Shown here: piece by piece, positions 33,731 through 43,114 of the stretch
How the letters are laid out: every line of letters starts with the position of its first letter
How positions within the stretch are numbered: the first letter of the stretch is position 1
From: Enterococcus sp. BWR-S5
GTDB taxonomy: Bacteria; Bacillota; Bacilli; Lactobacillales; Enterococcaceae
Assembly (NCBI RefSeq): GCF_016745255.1
Contig: NZ_JADOEQ010000015.1
Span: 62,001-126,000, forward strand
Reading direction: 5' to 3'
Length of the DNA: 64,000 nucleotides
Notes under the pieces: model-generated
What the model saw: the letters and a program-made list of their open reading frames with translations, nothing else
The model's database searches: none
Told to the model about the DNA's origin: nothing
Made by a program: the position numbers and the translations under genes

Positions 33731-35671
33731 ATGGCTATCTGCAAGGCTTTTAGCAGACAGAAATTTACGATATCGGTGAAATTATACGGGGGTATTGGTT
33801 TGTCAGGTTTAACTATTTTGCTTATTGGAAAAATGTTGTTGTTTTATCTGGTCATGACAGGGGTTATGTACATGACAGGTTCCGGTGTTAGTAAGCTTTT
33901 AGGCATTCGGACCATAGGATTAGAGCGGCTAAGTATTGGGTTTGTTTTCCAACTGGCCTTGATTCAATTATTCGGTTGGTGTTTTATGGCCTTTGGCTGG
34001 AGTACAACAGCCTTCTCTGTTCAAGTACTGCTTATTTCGTTAGCAGGTATTCTATTAGGTTTTTATGGTCAGGCCTACAAGACGGAGCAGCGATCTTTTG
34101 ATAAATCCTATCTATTGAGTGCAGGGATGCTGCTGCTTCAGATTATTTTAACACTTGTGATGTATCGGTCTGATGCGGATGATTCATTTTATGTAAGCAA
34201 TGTAACGCTCTTCCAAAATAGTCAGGCACTGAATTCTTATGATGCCAGCTTTGGGATTACCAGTCTGGGTACAGTTCCGATGTATGATTTTGAAACATGG
34301 GAAGCTTACGCAGCTGTACTTGGGAACTTCTTTCGGATAGAAGGCGTCACGCTGATGCATTTTGCTCTGGTTCCCTGGCTGCTTTTAATGTCAGCATCGG
34401 CTTATTTTCTTTTGGGGAGAAGATTATTTAATGGAGAGTTGAAAAAGAGTAACTACTTCTATGTGTTACTTTCCGTCTTCCACCTTATGGGAGGCAACGC
34501 TGTTTTTTCACAGGGGAGCTTTCTGTTGTCAAGAATATGGCAGGGAAAAGCAGTCTATTTGCATGTCGTTCTGCCGGTGATGATGGTCTTTTTACTGTGT
34601 TGTATTGGGGAGAAAAGGAAAGAGGCGAAGGATTCCTCTGAAAAATTGGAGCGATACCTATTTGTTCTCTTATTTGCCTGCATTTTAGCTGGTGCGGCAT
34701 TAAATCCAACCAGTTTATATGTTTTAGGCTTTCAACTGGCGGCAATGCTGATAGTAGTTGCTATCTACAATAAAAAAGCCAAACTGCTTTTGCATGGACT
34801 GCCGGCAGTCTGTATTGTCGCTTTCTTTACCCTGTTAATTTACTTTAGAGCGAGTCGCTTTACAGGGCAAATAGAAGCTGCATCTGGTGCCGGAGATGAC
34901 TTTGTTTTGAATGTTTTTAAAAACTTTTTCGGTAGTGGTCTGCTCTATTTTCTGCTTTATGGATTTGCTGTAGTTGTTGTTCTATTTTTAGGAAACAGAC
35001 AGGCGAAAACGGCGTTTGTTTTCACTCCGGTGGTTTTATTCGCGGGTGTTTGGAATCCAATTGCCGGGAAAGTAGTTGCGGAGACATTAACCAAGGTTCC
35101 TTCCTATTGGCGCGTATTTTGGTTGATTCCGGTAGGACTGGCTATTAGTTATGCCATGATTATTCTATCTGATCGTTTTAAGTACCAAGGGATTGGAGTA
35201 CTGGTTGGTTGCGTATTAATGATTGTGCCGGGAACATGGATGTTCTCTGAGGAAAATCATTTTTTCATGGCTGAAAATATCGAACGTTTGCCTCAAGAAG
35301 TGATGCTGTTTGGTCCTCAGGCAATAGCTGAAAAAGAACGACCTGTTATCTTGAGCTCAGATGCACTTTCAACAACCTTTCGACAAAAATATGAGCAGGT
35401 TGAGCTGATATACTCAAGATATCAATATATATTAGACCTATTTACCTATAGAGGACAAGCGGATGAAGGTGCTGAACGTTTACAACTCATGAGATTCTCA
35501 AATGGGCAGATTGAAGAGGAAGCTCAAATAGCAAATCTTTTAGAAAAATACTCTGTCGATTATGTTATAGTAAAAAAGGAATATGAAAACAGCTGTCAAT
35601 TAGTAGAAAGCAATCAATGGCGTGTGATGGATGAGAGTGACGAATATATCATGTATAGCGCACCAATATAG
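33731..35671 (+). CDS. DUF6077-like polytopic membrane protein (GT-C-like)
   Basis: 646 aa from the ATG at 33731, which lacks a good ribosome site; a TTG at 33800 with ACGGGGG upstream is a likely alternative and would remove 23 residues. About twelve hydrophobic helices, an external loop with acidic residues (YRSDADDSFYVSNVTLFQNS) and a C-terminal soluble region (~520-645). This resembles DUF6077 and other GT-C-type proteins that transfer sugars from lipid carriers outside the membrane. The next gene supplies the GT2 and flippase parts of such a pathway. Confidence 0.7.
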   Translation: MAICKAFSRQKFTISVKLYGGIGLSGLTILLIGKMLLFYLVMTGVMYMTGSGVSKLLGIRTIGLERLSIGFVFQLALIQLFGWCFMAFGWSTTAFSVQVLLISLAGILLGFYGQAYKTEQRSFDKSYLLSAGMLLLQIILTLVMYRSDADDSFYVSNVTLFQNSQALNSYDASFGITSLGTVPMYDFETWEAYAAVLGNFFRIEGVTLMHFALVPWLLLMSASAYFLLGRRLFNGELKKSNYFYVLLSVFHLMGGNAVFSQGSFLLSRIWQGKAVYLHVVLPVMMVFLLCCIGEKRKEAKDSSEKLERYLFVLLFACILAGAALNPTSLYVLGFQLAAMLIVVAIYNKKAKLLLHGLPAVCIVAFFTLLIYFRASRFTGQIEAASGAGDDFVLNVFKNFFGSGLLYFLLYGFAVVVVLFLGNRQAKTAFVFTPVVLFAGVWNPIAGKVVAETLTKVPSYWRVFWLIPVGLAISYAMIILSDRFKYQGIGVLVGCVLMIVPGTWMFSEENHFFMAENIERLPQEVMLFGPQAIAEKERPVILSSDALSTTFRQKYEQVELIYSRYQYILDLFTYRGQADEGAERLQLMRFSNGQIEEEAQIANLLEKYSVDYVIVKKEYENSCQLVESNQWRVMDESDEYIMYSAPI

Positions 35672-35763
35672 CTATTTGACGTTTCTAATTATGAAAAAGA
35701 GTTTTAAAATATTATCTGTTGTTTAGAGGGTGTTTTAGCTGAACATCAAGAAAGGTGTACAGA

Positions 35764-36831
35764 ATGATTTCGAAAGAGTATGTTGGAATAGTCATTCCGT
35801 CGTTGGATCCGGATGAAAAACTTCTTCATTTGTTGAAGGATTTAAAGGATTCAGGTTATGCGAATATTTTTGTAATCAACGATGGAAGCGGCGAAAATTA
35901 TACAGGTTACTATCAAAAGGCCATAACAGATTATGACTGTGTACTTCTGAGGCATCAAGTAAACTGGGGAAAAGGCCGGGCATTAAAAACAGCCTTTAAT
36001 CATATCCTGACAGAATATCCGGAAATCAAAAGTGTGGTGACAGTCGATTCTGATGGGCAACATCGGATTGAGGATATTGAGAAATGCTATGAAGCATCCA
36101 TTGAAAATGAGGAAGCATTAATTATGGGATGTCGTGATTTCTCAAAGGAGACAAGTGATATCCCTTTTAGAAGTCGTTTTGGTAATGTAATGACCTGCAA
36201 GGTTTTGAAGTTGTTTTGTGGGATATCTTTAACCGACACTCAGACTGGACTTCGTGGGATTTCAAGGAACTTGATGAGAAAGTTTCTGACAGTAAAGGGC
36301 GAGCGCTTTGAGTATGAAATGAATATGATTCTGGAAACGAAGGAGCAGAGTATTCCTATCGTTGAAGTGCCAATTCAGACTATCTATATTGAGGAAAATG
36401 AGACCTCACATTTCAATCCACTAAAGGATTCATTGAGAATTTACTCCTTATTTGCGAAATTCATTTTCTCATCTATTTGTTCATTTCTAATAGATATTGT
36501 GCTATTTGCTATTTTTGTTAGGATGCTGGCAGGTGCCAGTGAGCATTACATTCTTTTTTCCGCTTATTTAGCACGAGCCATCTCTTCTCTTTTCAATTAT
36601 CAAATGAATAAGACACAAGTATTCAAAGCAGATGGTGATAGTCGAGCAACCTTAATCAAATATATTTTCCTATGCATTGTTCAAATCTTAGTCTCTTCCT
36701 TTGCAACAGAATGGTTGTTCCGTTTACTGCATATAGATGTTACTGGAATAAAAATTATTGTGGATATTCTTTTGTTTTTTATCAGTTTTCAGATTCAAAG
36801 AAATTGGGTATTTCGAAAATCAAAAGCATAA
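35764..36831 (+). CDS. GT2 glycosyltransferase-GtrA fusion protein
   Basis: 355 aa from the ATG at 35764 (GAAAGG upstream). Residues ~5-225 are a GT-A family 2 transferase (IVIPSLDPDEKLLHLLKDL, VINDGSG, and the metal site TVDSDGQH, with DTQTGLRG). Residues ~232-352 hold four helices of a GtrA domain (FAKFIFSSICSFLIDIVLF, then FNYQMNKTQVF and IQRNWVFRKSK). GT2 enzymes such as CsbB or GtrB make undecaprenyl-phosphate sugars, and GtrA proteins flip them. The fusion plus the GT-C-like gene just upstream completes the three-component set. The sugar and acceptor are unknown. Confidence 0.9.
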   Translation: MISKEYVGIVIPSLDPDEKLLHLLKDLKDSGYANIFVINDGSGENYTGYYQKAITDYDCVLLRHQVNWGKGRALKTAFNHILTEYPEIKSVVTVDSDGQHRIEDIEKCYEASIENEEALIMGCRDFSKETSDIPFRSRFGNVMTCKVLKLFCGISLTDTQTGLRGISRNLMRKFLTVKGERFEYEMNMILETKEQSIPIVEVPIQTIYIEENETSHFNPLKDSLRIYSLFAKFIFSSICSFLIDIVLFAIFVRMLAGASEHYILFSAYLARAISSLFNYQMNKTQVFKADGDSRATLIKYIFLCIVQILVSSFATEWLFRLLHIDVTGIKIIVDILLFFISFQIQRNWVFRKSKA

Positions 36832-36872
36832 ACCGTATTGTCGAAGAGAACCATAAATTCTATTTCTAGGGA

Positions 36873-36911
36873 CTTAGGATACAGCGCGTATCCTGAGCTC
36901 CTTTTTGTTTT
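36873..36911 (+). terminator. Rho-independent terminator
   Basis: CTTAGGATAC (36873-36882), loop AGCGC, GTATCCTGAG (36888-36897), then a T-rich tail. It ends the glycosylation gene pair. Confidence 0.8.
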
Positions 36912-37007
36912 AGGTGAATAATATCCTACATTTGGTTGAAACGTGTTTTTTACAGAATTGCTGTTCAAATGTAAAGATTCTGTGAACAAAAAGGTTATTT
37001 TATGTAA

Positions 37008-37033
37008 AAGCCCGCAAATGGCTTATTTTTTTT
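37008..37033 (+). terminator. Short terminator-like stem ahead of the response regulator
   Basis: AAGCC (37008-37012) and GGCTT (37020-37024) with eight T close behind, 40 bases before the ATG. It could be a second terminator for the upstream genes or an attenuator. Confidence 0.4.
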
Positions 37034-37072
37034 GGTTAAATAGAGAAGAGAAAATAACCGGAGGTATTAAGG

Positions 37073-37741
37073 ATGAGGGTTTTGATTGTGGAGGATAATC
37101 GTGAACTGGCACTGTCTGTCAGAATGGGGTTAGTGAAGGAGAATGTATCGGTAGATATCGCCTTTACTGGACAAGAAGGGGAAGAAAAGGCGTATGTAAC
37201 AGAATATGATGCGATTCTGTTAGACCTAAACTTACCAGATAAGGACGGGTTGTCGATACTGACTTTTTTAAGAGAGTCTGGCGTTGAAACGCCCGTTATC
37301 ATTGTTACTGCTCGCCATGAAATCGAAGAACGAGCGAAGGGCCTCGATTATGGTGCAGATGATTATTTGGTCAAGCCCTTTGAGTTTGTGGAGCTGATGG
37401 CTCGACTGAGAGCTGTCGTTCGTCGTTTTTACGGCAGAACCTCCCCGAATATTTCTGTAGGCCAACTGCTTGTAAATACTGTGAAGCGAGAGGCATCTAT
37501 TGGCGGTGCAGTAGTAAGCTTGAAGCCTAAGGAATTTGATATTCTCTTATACATTGCTCAAAAGGCGCCTGCTGTCGTTTCAACGGAAGAAATTGTTGAG
37601 CACATCTATGATGAGTCCTTTGATCCATTTTCTTCTGTTCTTAGAGTGCATATGGCACGCTTAAAGAAACAGCTGGCTTCTTCCGCTGGTAAAGAAGTGC
37701 TGAAAACAATTCGAGCAAAGGGGTATCAGCTATGCGAATGA
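37073..37741 (+). CDS. OmpR-family response regulator of the ABC/PASTA locus
   Basis: 222 aa, GGAGGTATT upstream. Receiver domain ~1-115 with VEDN, Asp51 in ILLDLNLPDKDG, Thr in IVTARHE and Lys in DDYLVKPFE. Winged helix ~125-222 (SLKPKEFDILLYIAQK, SSVLRVHMARLKKQL). The kinase gene starts ten bases before its end. It probably binds the TTAACA direct repeats upstream of the first permease gene at 38958. Confidence 0.95.
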   Translation: MRVLIVEDNRELALSVRMGLVKENVSVDIAFTGQEGEEKAYVTEYDAILLDLNLPDKDGLSILTFLRESGVETPVIIVTARHEIEERAKGLDYGADDYLVKPFEFVELMARLRAVVRRFYGRTSPNISVGQLLVNTVKREASIGGAVVSLKPKEFDILLYIAQKAPAVVSTEEIVEHIYDESFDPFSSVLRVHMARLKKQLASSAGKEVLKTIRAKGYQLCE

Positions 37742-38826
37742 ACATGAAAATCGGCATTGTAATCAGTGCTTTCTCTCTGATGATTACTGCAGCCATTGTT
37801 GGCGGCTTCTATATGTTTCAAAAATCTCTACAATCAGTTGAAGCTGGGTCGGTACTGGGATCAAGTGTGTATGTTATGAGTAATCAGGAGGAAATCAGTG
37901 CGTTGGAAACTGCGCAGATTAACGTGAATGCAGATGCCATCCTCAGTACCTCTGAACTGGATGATTTTTATGTACAGTCCTTTTCACAGAACTTACCGAT
38001 GATTATCATTGTTATCTGCGGTATTTTGGTGGTCTCTACCTTGGTTCTCTGGCTGATATTAAAGCGCATACAGATGAAGCAGACAATCTCAATCATTGAA
38101 GAATTGAAAAGAATAGATAAGGAAGACTCTCTTCAAAGCTTGGATAATGGGATTCAGCAGGCATTATCAGCGTTACGTCAGGATTACGCGGCAAGCTTAG
38201 AAGACTACAAGCGGCTAAGCAGCTATATGACCCATGAACAAAAGAATACGATTGCTGTCTTGAAAAGCAATCTGGAGCAGCAAACAGGCACGGAAGCGGA
38301 TCTTCGTCTTTTAGGCCGTCTTACAGATAGTGTGGATGATATTTTGACCTTAGCAGGAAATGATGATGAAGAGCTGGTGCTGGTGGATGTCTCTTTGATT
38401 TGCGCAGAGGTCTGTGATAGTTACCGCAAAGTGTATCCCAAGCTCACTTTTTCTTTTTCAGAGGATAAAAATCTTGAAATTTTGGCAAAGGAGCGCTGGA
38501 TTTATCGTGCTGTGTCCAATTTATTGGATAATGCGGTGAAGTATGGTCAGGAGCAGAATATCCATTTAGCTGTGACCGCTAGAAAAAACAGTGTGATAAT
38601 TACTGTCAAGGATCAAGGAGCCGGCTTGGATAAAGAAACACAGGAGCAAATATTTGAGCATAAATACCGAGTGAACGGCTTGAAGCAGGATGGCTATGGT
38701 ATCGGCTTATCTGTAGTGAAGCATGTCTGTAACTTATGCCGAGGTTCGGTTTATGTGGAAAGCTTAAAGGGGCATGGATCAGCTTTCTATTTGAGTTTTC
38801 CGTCGGTCACAGCAGCGAATGGATAA
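37732..38826 (+). CDS. Sensor histidine kinase of the ABC/PASTA locus
   Basis: 364 aa; starts at 37732 within the regulator gene, though ATGs at 37738 and 37744 are possible. Two membrane helices (~7-29 and ~89-111) with a ~58-residue outer sensor loop. The His box is unusual (SSYMTHEQKNTIAVLKSNL, His168) and lacks the common H-E-L-R-T-P. The ATPase domain has NLLDNAVKYG, KDQGAGLDK and YGIGLSVVKHVCN. Small sensor loops of this type often pair with ABC transporters that detect antimicrobial peptides. The two ABC modules follow directly. Confidence 0.92.
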   Translation: MRMNMKIGIVISAFSLMITAAIVGGFYMFQKSLQSVEAGSVLGSSVYVMSNQEEISALETAQINVNADAILSTSELDDFYVQSFSQNLPMIIIVICGILVVSTLVLWLILKRIQMKQTISIIEELKRIDKEDSLQSLDNGIQQALSALRQDYAASLEDYKRLSSYMTHEQKNTIAVLKSNLEQQTGTEADLRLLGRLTDSVDDILTLAGNDDEELVLVDVSLICAEVCDSYRKVYPKLTFSFSEDKNLEILAKERWIYRAVSNLLDNAVKYGQEQNIHLAVTARKNSVIITVKDQGAGLDKETQEQIFEHKYRVNGLKQDGYGIGLSVVKHVCNLCRGSVYVESLKGHGSAFYLSFPSVTAANG

Positions 38827-38898
38827 AAAGATGTGTTTTAGATACCAGATAACCAGCTTTCTATTTTTGAAGGTCTGATTGTGCCAATTTGATTTCAA

Positions 38899-38927
38899 TT
38901 AACATTCAGTTAACAATCAATTTGTTA
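38899..38927 (+). promoter_or_regulatory. TTAACA direct repeats, candidate operator
   Basis: TTAACA at 38899-38904 and again at 38910-38915, 11 bases apart, with TTGTTAAAG following at about 38922. Spacing of one helical turn is typical of OmpR/PhoB-type regulators. The site lies ~50 bases before the permease start, after the kinase gene. Confidence 0.55.
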
Positions 38928-38957
38928 AAGTAAGGATAGAAAGGAGCTCCCCTGATT

Positions 38958-40208
38958 ATGCAACTTTTCAAACATGCATATTTTAGTCTGAAATATAGTA
39001 AACTGCAATGGTTAATCAAAGGTCTGATTCTCTTTCTTTATTTGAATCTAGTCTTTAGCTTAATTGACAGCGTCAATGGCTTTAGAAAAAAAATTGAAGA
39101 AAGCCAAGCAAATTATGCAGCACAGATTCAGCTTTTTCCTACATCAGGTGAAGTTGATTTGTTAACCTATCAACAATTGGAGGAGTATGGGAAGTCTGAG
39201 TATGTCGACTCGATTGAGCATACAGGTTTTCTCTATTTAGAACCCGAAGAGGAACAGCCGACGGATAGTTTGCAGGAAAATGAACTTTCTTCTGCTGTAT
39301 CAATACTTGGGGTACTTCCTCAGAATGAGTTGAAAAATAAGGTGAAAATGGTAGAAGGAATAGACAGCTTTGAATTGGACGCTGGCGAGTGCCTGATTAG
39401 TCAGCGATATGCTGAAATGGAGCAGTTGAGTGTAGGAGACACACTTTCCTATTCAACGAATCAGAAGCAAATTGATTTTACCGTTAGAGGAATCTATGAA
39501 ACTGCTGAAGCAGAGGCTTTTGCTTCGGATATCTATACGACAGTGGAAGCTGTTGAGGCATTGGATACTGCATTATATAAGCAAATAGACTGGTATTCGG
39601 TCTTTCATCTGGTTGATCCGACAGCAATTGAGAATTTTTCCTCAGAGCTGAAGGAGAAAGGATTGTCTGAGCATTATCAAATTTTTTCAAATGAGGCATA
39701 TTACAAGGAAGAAACAGTCTTTTTGAATGAAGCCAAAAAACGGGCAAGTTATGCGCTGTTTGGCGTAATATTGCTGGGCATTGTTCCGATATATGGAGTA
39801 GCCAATCTTTTCAAGAAAAGACAGGCATCAGAAATTGGCTTTCTCTATAGTACAGGTATCAGCAAAGCGAAATTAGTCTGGATGTATAGTGGCAATAACT
39901 TGCTCTTATTACTGACAATGAGCCTGCTGGCATCCTTCTCGGCACGCAGCTATGTTGCTTCATTCGCTCAGTTTATATTAGATACAACACAGCAGATACT
40001 TGATTCTCAGACAGCCGATTTCTTTTCAACAAGCAGTTTTAGTATCGTAACATCAGTTGTCGAACCGATAACAGCCATATCTGTGGAATCATCCCTTTAT
40101 TTTGAAAAGTTTTTACTGGCTGCTATTGTATTGATTGCTCTCTCTGTCGGTACAATAAATGACATTCGCCGTTTTCAACTCGGCAGTCGATTGATGGAGG
40201 AGATATGA
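38958..40208 (+). CDS. FtsX-like ABC permease, divergent
   Basis: 416 aa, AAGGAGC upstream. One N-terminal helix (~20-38), an extracellular MacB-like domain (~40-265), then three helices (~267-285, ~312-335 and ~378-398). Typical FtsX/MacB topology with four helices. The C-terminal part retains the cytoplasmic coupling segment (KKRQASEIGFLYSTGISKAKL). Its gene overlaps the degenerate ATPase gene by four bases, so the two are presumably partners. It belongs with the second, complete permease-ATPase pair downstream. Confidence 0.8.
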   Translation: MQLFKHAYFSLKYSKLQWLIKGLILFLYLNLVFSLIDSVNGFRKKIEESQANYAAQIQLFPTSGEVDLLTYQQLEEYGKSEYVDSIEHTGFLYLEPEEEQPTDSLQENELSSAVSILGVLPQNELKNKVKMVEGIDSFELDAGECLISQRYAEMEQLSVGDTLSYSTNQKQIDFTVRGIYETAEAEAFASDIYTTVEAVEALDTALYKQIDWYSVFHLVDPTAIENFSSELKEKGLSEHYQIFSNEAYYKEETVFLNEAKKRASYALFGVILLGIVPIYGVANLFKKRQASEIGFLYSTGISKAKLVWMYSGNNLLLLLTMSLLASFSARSYVASFAQFILDTTQQILDSQTADFFSTSSFSIVTSVVEPITAISVESSLYFEKFLLAAIVLIALSVGTINDIRRFQLGSRLMEEI

Positions 40209-40864
40209 TGGAAGCGATTCGATTGGAACAGGCAGACTATAATAAAGAAGCGCTTGTTTTAGAGCAGGTGACTACTACGTTTGATAGAGGTAAAACTTAT
40301 TTGATTTTCAGCGATGCTCGCTTAGAGCTTGGCTTATTGACAGCTGTAATGACCGGATTGGAATCTTTAAACTCTGGAAAGCTTTTCTATTATGGAGAAG
40401 AGTATTCCAAAAATGTACATACAACCTTACGTACTGCAGCAATCGGTGCTGTTTTTCAAAAGTACAATTATATACCGGAATTATCAGCAGAAGAAAATCT
40501 CTATTATTACCTCCAAATCAGTAACAAGCCTAAGAAACGAGCAGAATGTTTGAAGTACTTAGCGAGCTTTGGGATTAACGGCGTTACTGCTAAACGCCCA
40601 CTCCAGCTGCTGGATATATTTACGCAAAAAAAATATTGTTTGGCAAAGGCTGTGGTTTTTTCACCGAAGCTGCTAGTGTTGGACCATTTACTATCGACGC
40701 TGGATTTCTATAGTCAGGAGCAAATTATGGGCTATTTAGATAAGCTGGCAAAGGAAGAACAGACCTGTGTCATCCTGCTGGAACGTGAACAGTTTCTAGG
40801 CAGGTATACAGACGAGGTTTGGGGATTAAATCGGGGGAAGCTTTCTTTTATCAAATCTATATGA
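40205..40864 (+). CDS. Degenerate ABC ATPase (pseudo-ATPase)
   Basis: 219 aa, starts in an overlap with the permease gene. The overall ABC layout is present (start EAIRLEQADYNKEALVLEQV, Q-loop FQKYNYIPELSAEEN, D-loop STLDFYS), but the catalytic motifs are missing. The Walker A position reads IFSDARLELGLL with no Gly-Lys-Ser/Thr, and LSGGQ is replaced by LLDIFTQKK. The Walker B Glu is His161 (LLVLDHLLSTLD), and the switch His is Glu (LLERE). It should not hydrolyse ATP. Not a decayed gene: the frame is intact and the Q-loop is kept. It may be a structural partner in a heteromeric transporter. Confidence 0.85.
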   Translation: MMEAIRLEQADYNKEALVLEQVTTTFDRGKTYLIFSDARLELGLLTAVMTGLESLNSGKLFYYGEEYSKNVHTTLRTAAIGAVFQKYNYIPELSAEENLYYYLQISNKPKKRAECLKYLASFGINGVTAKRPLQLLDIFTQKKYCLAKAVVFSPKLLVLDHLLSTLDFYSQEQIMGYLDKLAKEEQTCVILLEREQFLGRYTDEVWGLNRGKLSFIKSI

Positions 40865-40944
40865 GCTTTGCTAAGTAAGAGACAGCAGTGAAACGCTGTT
40901 GGCTTATTCAGTGAAGGTCATATCGTGAAAAAGGGGAAGCGTAT

Positions 40945-42426
40945 ATGAATTATTTACAGAGAGGTATCCGCAGTGTCACGCGGAGAAAGGGCAAATCCTT
41001 CATTCTATTTGCCGTAATATTCATTTTAGGCAATGTCATTGCCGGAGCAATTGCTATTCAGCAATCGACCGAAAATGTAGAGAAAAAGGTCAAGAAGGAA
41101 CTGGGGGCAACCGCCACAGTAGACTTGGATTATGACAAGCTGATGGAAGAAAATCCGTCTGGTGGACAAGTACCGGGAGGGCTTTCCGAGGAGGATATTA
41201 AGAAAATCGGTAGTTCGCCTTACGTAAAAGAATATGACTACAGTGTCAATGGCATGATTCAAGTAAAAAATCTTAAGACCTATCAAATGGATTCAGAGAA
41301 CAGTGCTTTTTCTGTGGGGATGATGCAATACCTTCAACTAAAAGGAACAAATCTGACTAGTCCGCCTGATTTTTCAGAGAAGAAAATCGACTTAACAGAT
41401 GGAAGGATGTTTACCCAGGAAGACCTTGACAGTGATAAACCAGTGGCCATCATTTCAGAAGAGCTGGCCGAGCTGAATGGTGTCGGAGTTGGTGACCAGC
41501 TTGTATTGGATAGCAATCATTACTCGTATAGCAGTGATGGTACCTCGTCTGAGGCAATGAAGGGTGACGATCATCCGGTAGAAATCATTGGTATCTTTAA
41601 ACCAAAAACTGTTGAGAAGAAAAAGGATGACAATGCGCAAAACAGTATGAACGACCAAATTTTTCAAACAGAGCAATTCAACACGTTGTACATGCCGAAT
41701 AACGCCATCAAGGCAATCAATAAACAGGAATATGAAACAGGAAAACGTCTGACACCGGATATGTACACCGATGATTTTACAGAAGAAAGTATGAATCAGG
41801 CAACGCCTACGTATATACTGAAGAGTCCGGACGATGTGGACGCCTTCAAAGAGGAAACGGAGCCGCTAATACCAGAATTTTTCAAGCTAAGTGCTTCAAC
41901 CGATCAATACGAACAGGTTGGCAGCAGTATGAAGAAGCTGTCTCAAATTGCCGGTTATGTGGTAATGATTGCAGTAGGAGCGGCCTTAGTAATCATTTCT
42001 CTGATTGTTGTCCTCTTCTTAAGAGATCGTAAGCATGAGTTTGGTATTTACTTATCTCTGGGAGAGAAGCGCAACCGAGTATTGGCTCAGGTTATTATTG
42101 AGTTATTGATGATTAGCTTATTAGCGATGGGTATCTCTTTGATTACCGGTAATCTGCTGGGAGACGTTGTTTCGAATTCTCTTCTTTCCGGTGATATGCT
42201 GGCAGAGACAGCCAATAATGGAATGAACAATGGTATGTCCTTTGTTGCTGGAGCAAATACCGCATCAACGATTAGTGCAGAAGATATAACCAATGCCTAT
42301 GCAGTGAAGTTCTCGTTAAGCTACATTATTACGTTTTTAGCTGCTGGAATGGCAACAATATTGGCTTCAGCAATTCTTCCGCTCCTTTATATCTTGCGGT
42401 TGAATCCGAAGAAAATCATGATGTAG
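40945..42426 (+). CDS. FtsX/MacB-like ABC permease
   Basis: 493 aa, AAAAAGGGGAAG upstream. Starts with YLQRGIRSVTRRKGKSFILF and an N-terminal helix, then an extracellular MacB-type domain (~40-320). Three C-terminal helices follow (~330-355, ~380-405 and ~445-475), with the coupling segment RDRKHEFGIYLSLGEKRNRV between the first two. The C-terminus LRLNPKKIMM is typical. It pairs with the intact ATPase 13 bases downstream. Such systems work mechanically across the envelope, in peptide resistance, lipoprotein handling or cell-wall hydrolase control. Confidence 0.9.
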   Translation: MNYLQRGIRSVTRRKGKSFILFAVIFILGNVIAGAIAIQQSTENVEKKVKKELGATATVDLDYDKLMEENPSGGQVPGGLSEEDIKKIGSSPYVKEYDYSVNGMIQVKNLKTYQMDSENSAFSVGMMQYLQLKGTNLTSPPDFSEKKIDLTDGRMFTQEDLDSDKPVAIISEELAELNGVGVGDQLVLDSNHYSYSSDGTSSEAMKGDDHPVEIIGIFKPKTVEKKKDDNAQNSMNDQIFQTEQFNTLYMPNNAIKAINKQEYETGKRLTPDMYTDDFTEESMNQATPTYILKSPDDVDAFKEETEPLIPEFFKLSASTDQYEQVGSSMKKLSQIAGYVVMIAVGAALVIISLIVVLFLRDRKHEFGIYLSLGEKRNRVLAQVIIELLMISLLAMGISLITGNLLGDVVSNSLLSGDMLAETANNGMNNGMSFVAGANTASTISAEDITNAYAVKFSLSYIITFLAAGMATILASAILPLLYILRLNPKKIMM

Positions 42427-42439
42427 GAGGAAGAATAGA

Positions 42440-43114
42440 ATGGCAATTTTAGAAACGAACGCATTGACATATTTTTATCAAGATGGTGACCGCCGTCGAA
42501 AAATACTGGAAGAGACAACAATCTCTTTTGAACAAGGAAGATTCTATACGATTCTTGGACAGTCAGGATCAGGGAAAACGACGTTTCTTTCCTTAATCAG
42601 CGCCTTAGACGAACCGAAAGCCGGAGAGGTGCTATACAAAGGCAAGAATATTAAGGATATCGGCTACGAGGAATATCGACGTGATGATATCAGCATCATC
42701 TTCCAAAGCTACAATTTGGTTCCGTATCTGACTGCTGTAGAAAACGTCATGGTGGCAATGTCTGTAACAGACAACCAGTTGCCGGATTCGCCTAAGGATG
42801 TCGCTTATAATCTTCTGGATTATATCGGAATTACACGCTCCAAGGCGGATCGGATGGTGAATCAGCTTTCCGGAGGGGAGCAGCAGCGGGTGGCAATTGC
42901 ACGCGCCTTGTCCACAAATGTTGATATTATCCTTGCAGATGAGCCAACAGGGAACTTGGATGAAGGAATGGAACAGGAAATCATTGATATTTTTAAGGAT
43001 TTAGCGAAGGTACACAATAAATGTGTGATTGTCGTGACCCATTCCAATGAGATTGCCAAGCATTCCGATCACACCTACTATTTGAAGCAAGGTGAGTTGA
43101 TGCTGCATGAGTGA
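42440..43114 (+). CDS. ABC transporter ATP-binding protein (LolD/MacB type)
   Basis: 224 aa, AGGAGGAAG upstream. All motifs are intact: Walker [11 protein letters not shown]-loop [16 protein letters not shown], signature [15 protein letters not shown], Walker [13 protein letters not shown] and switch His in VTHSNE. This is the active ATPase for the permease encoded just upstream and perhaps for the divergent permease as well, since that one has only a pseudo-ATPase. Its last eight bases overlap the PASTA protein gene, so the two are translationally coupled. Confidence 0.95.
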   Translation: MAILETNALTYFYQDGDRRRKILEETTISFEQGRFYTILGQSGSGKTTFLSLISALDEPKAGEVLYKGKNIKDIGYEEYRRDDISIIFQSYNLVPYLTAVENVMVAMSVTDNQLPDSPKDVAYNLLDYIGITRSKADRMVNQLSGGEQQRVAIARALSTNVDIILADEPTGNLDEGMEQEIIDIFKDLAKVHNKCVIVVTHSNEIAKHSDHTYYLKQGELMLHE

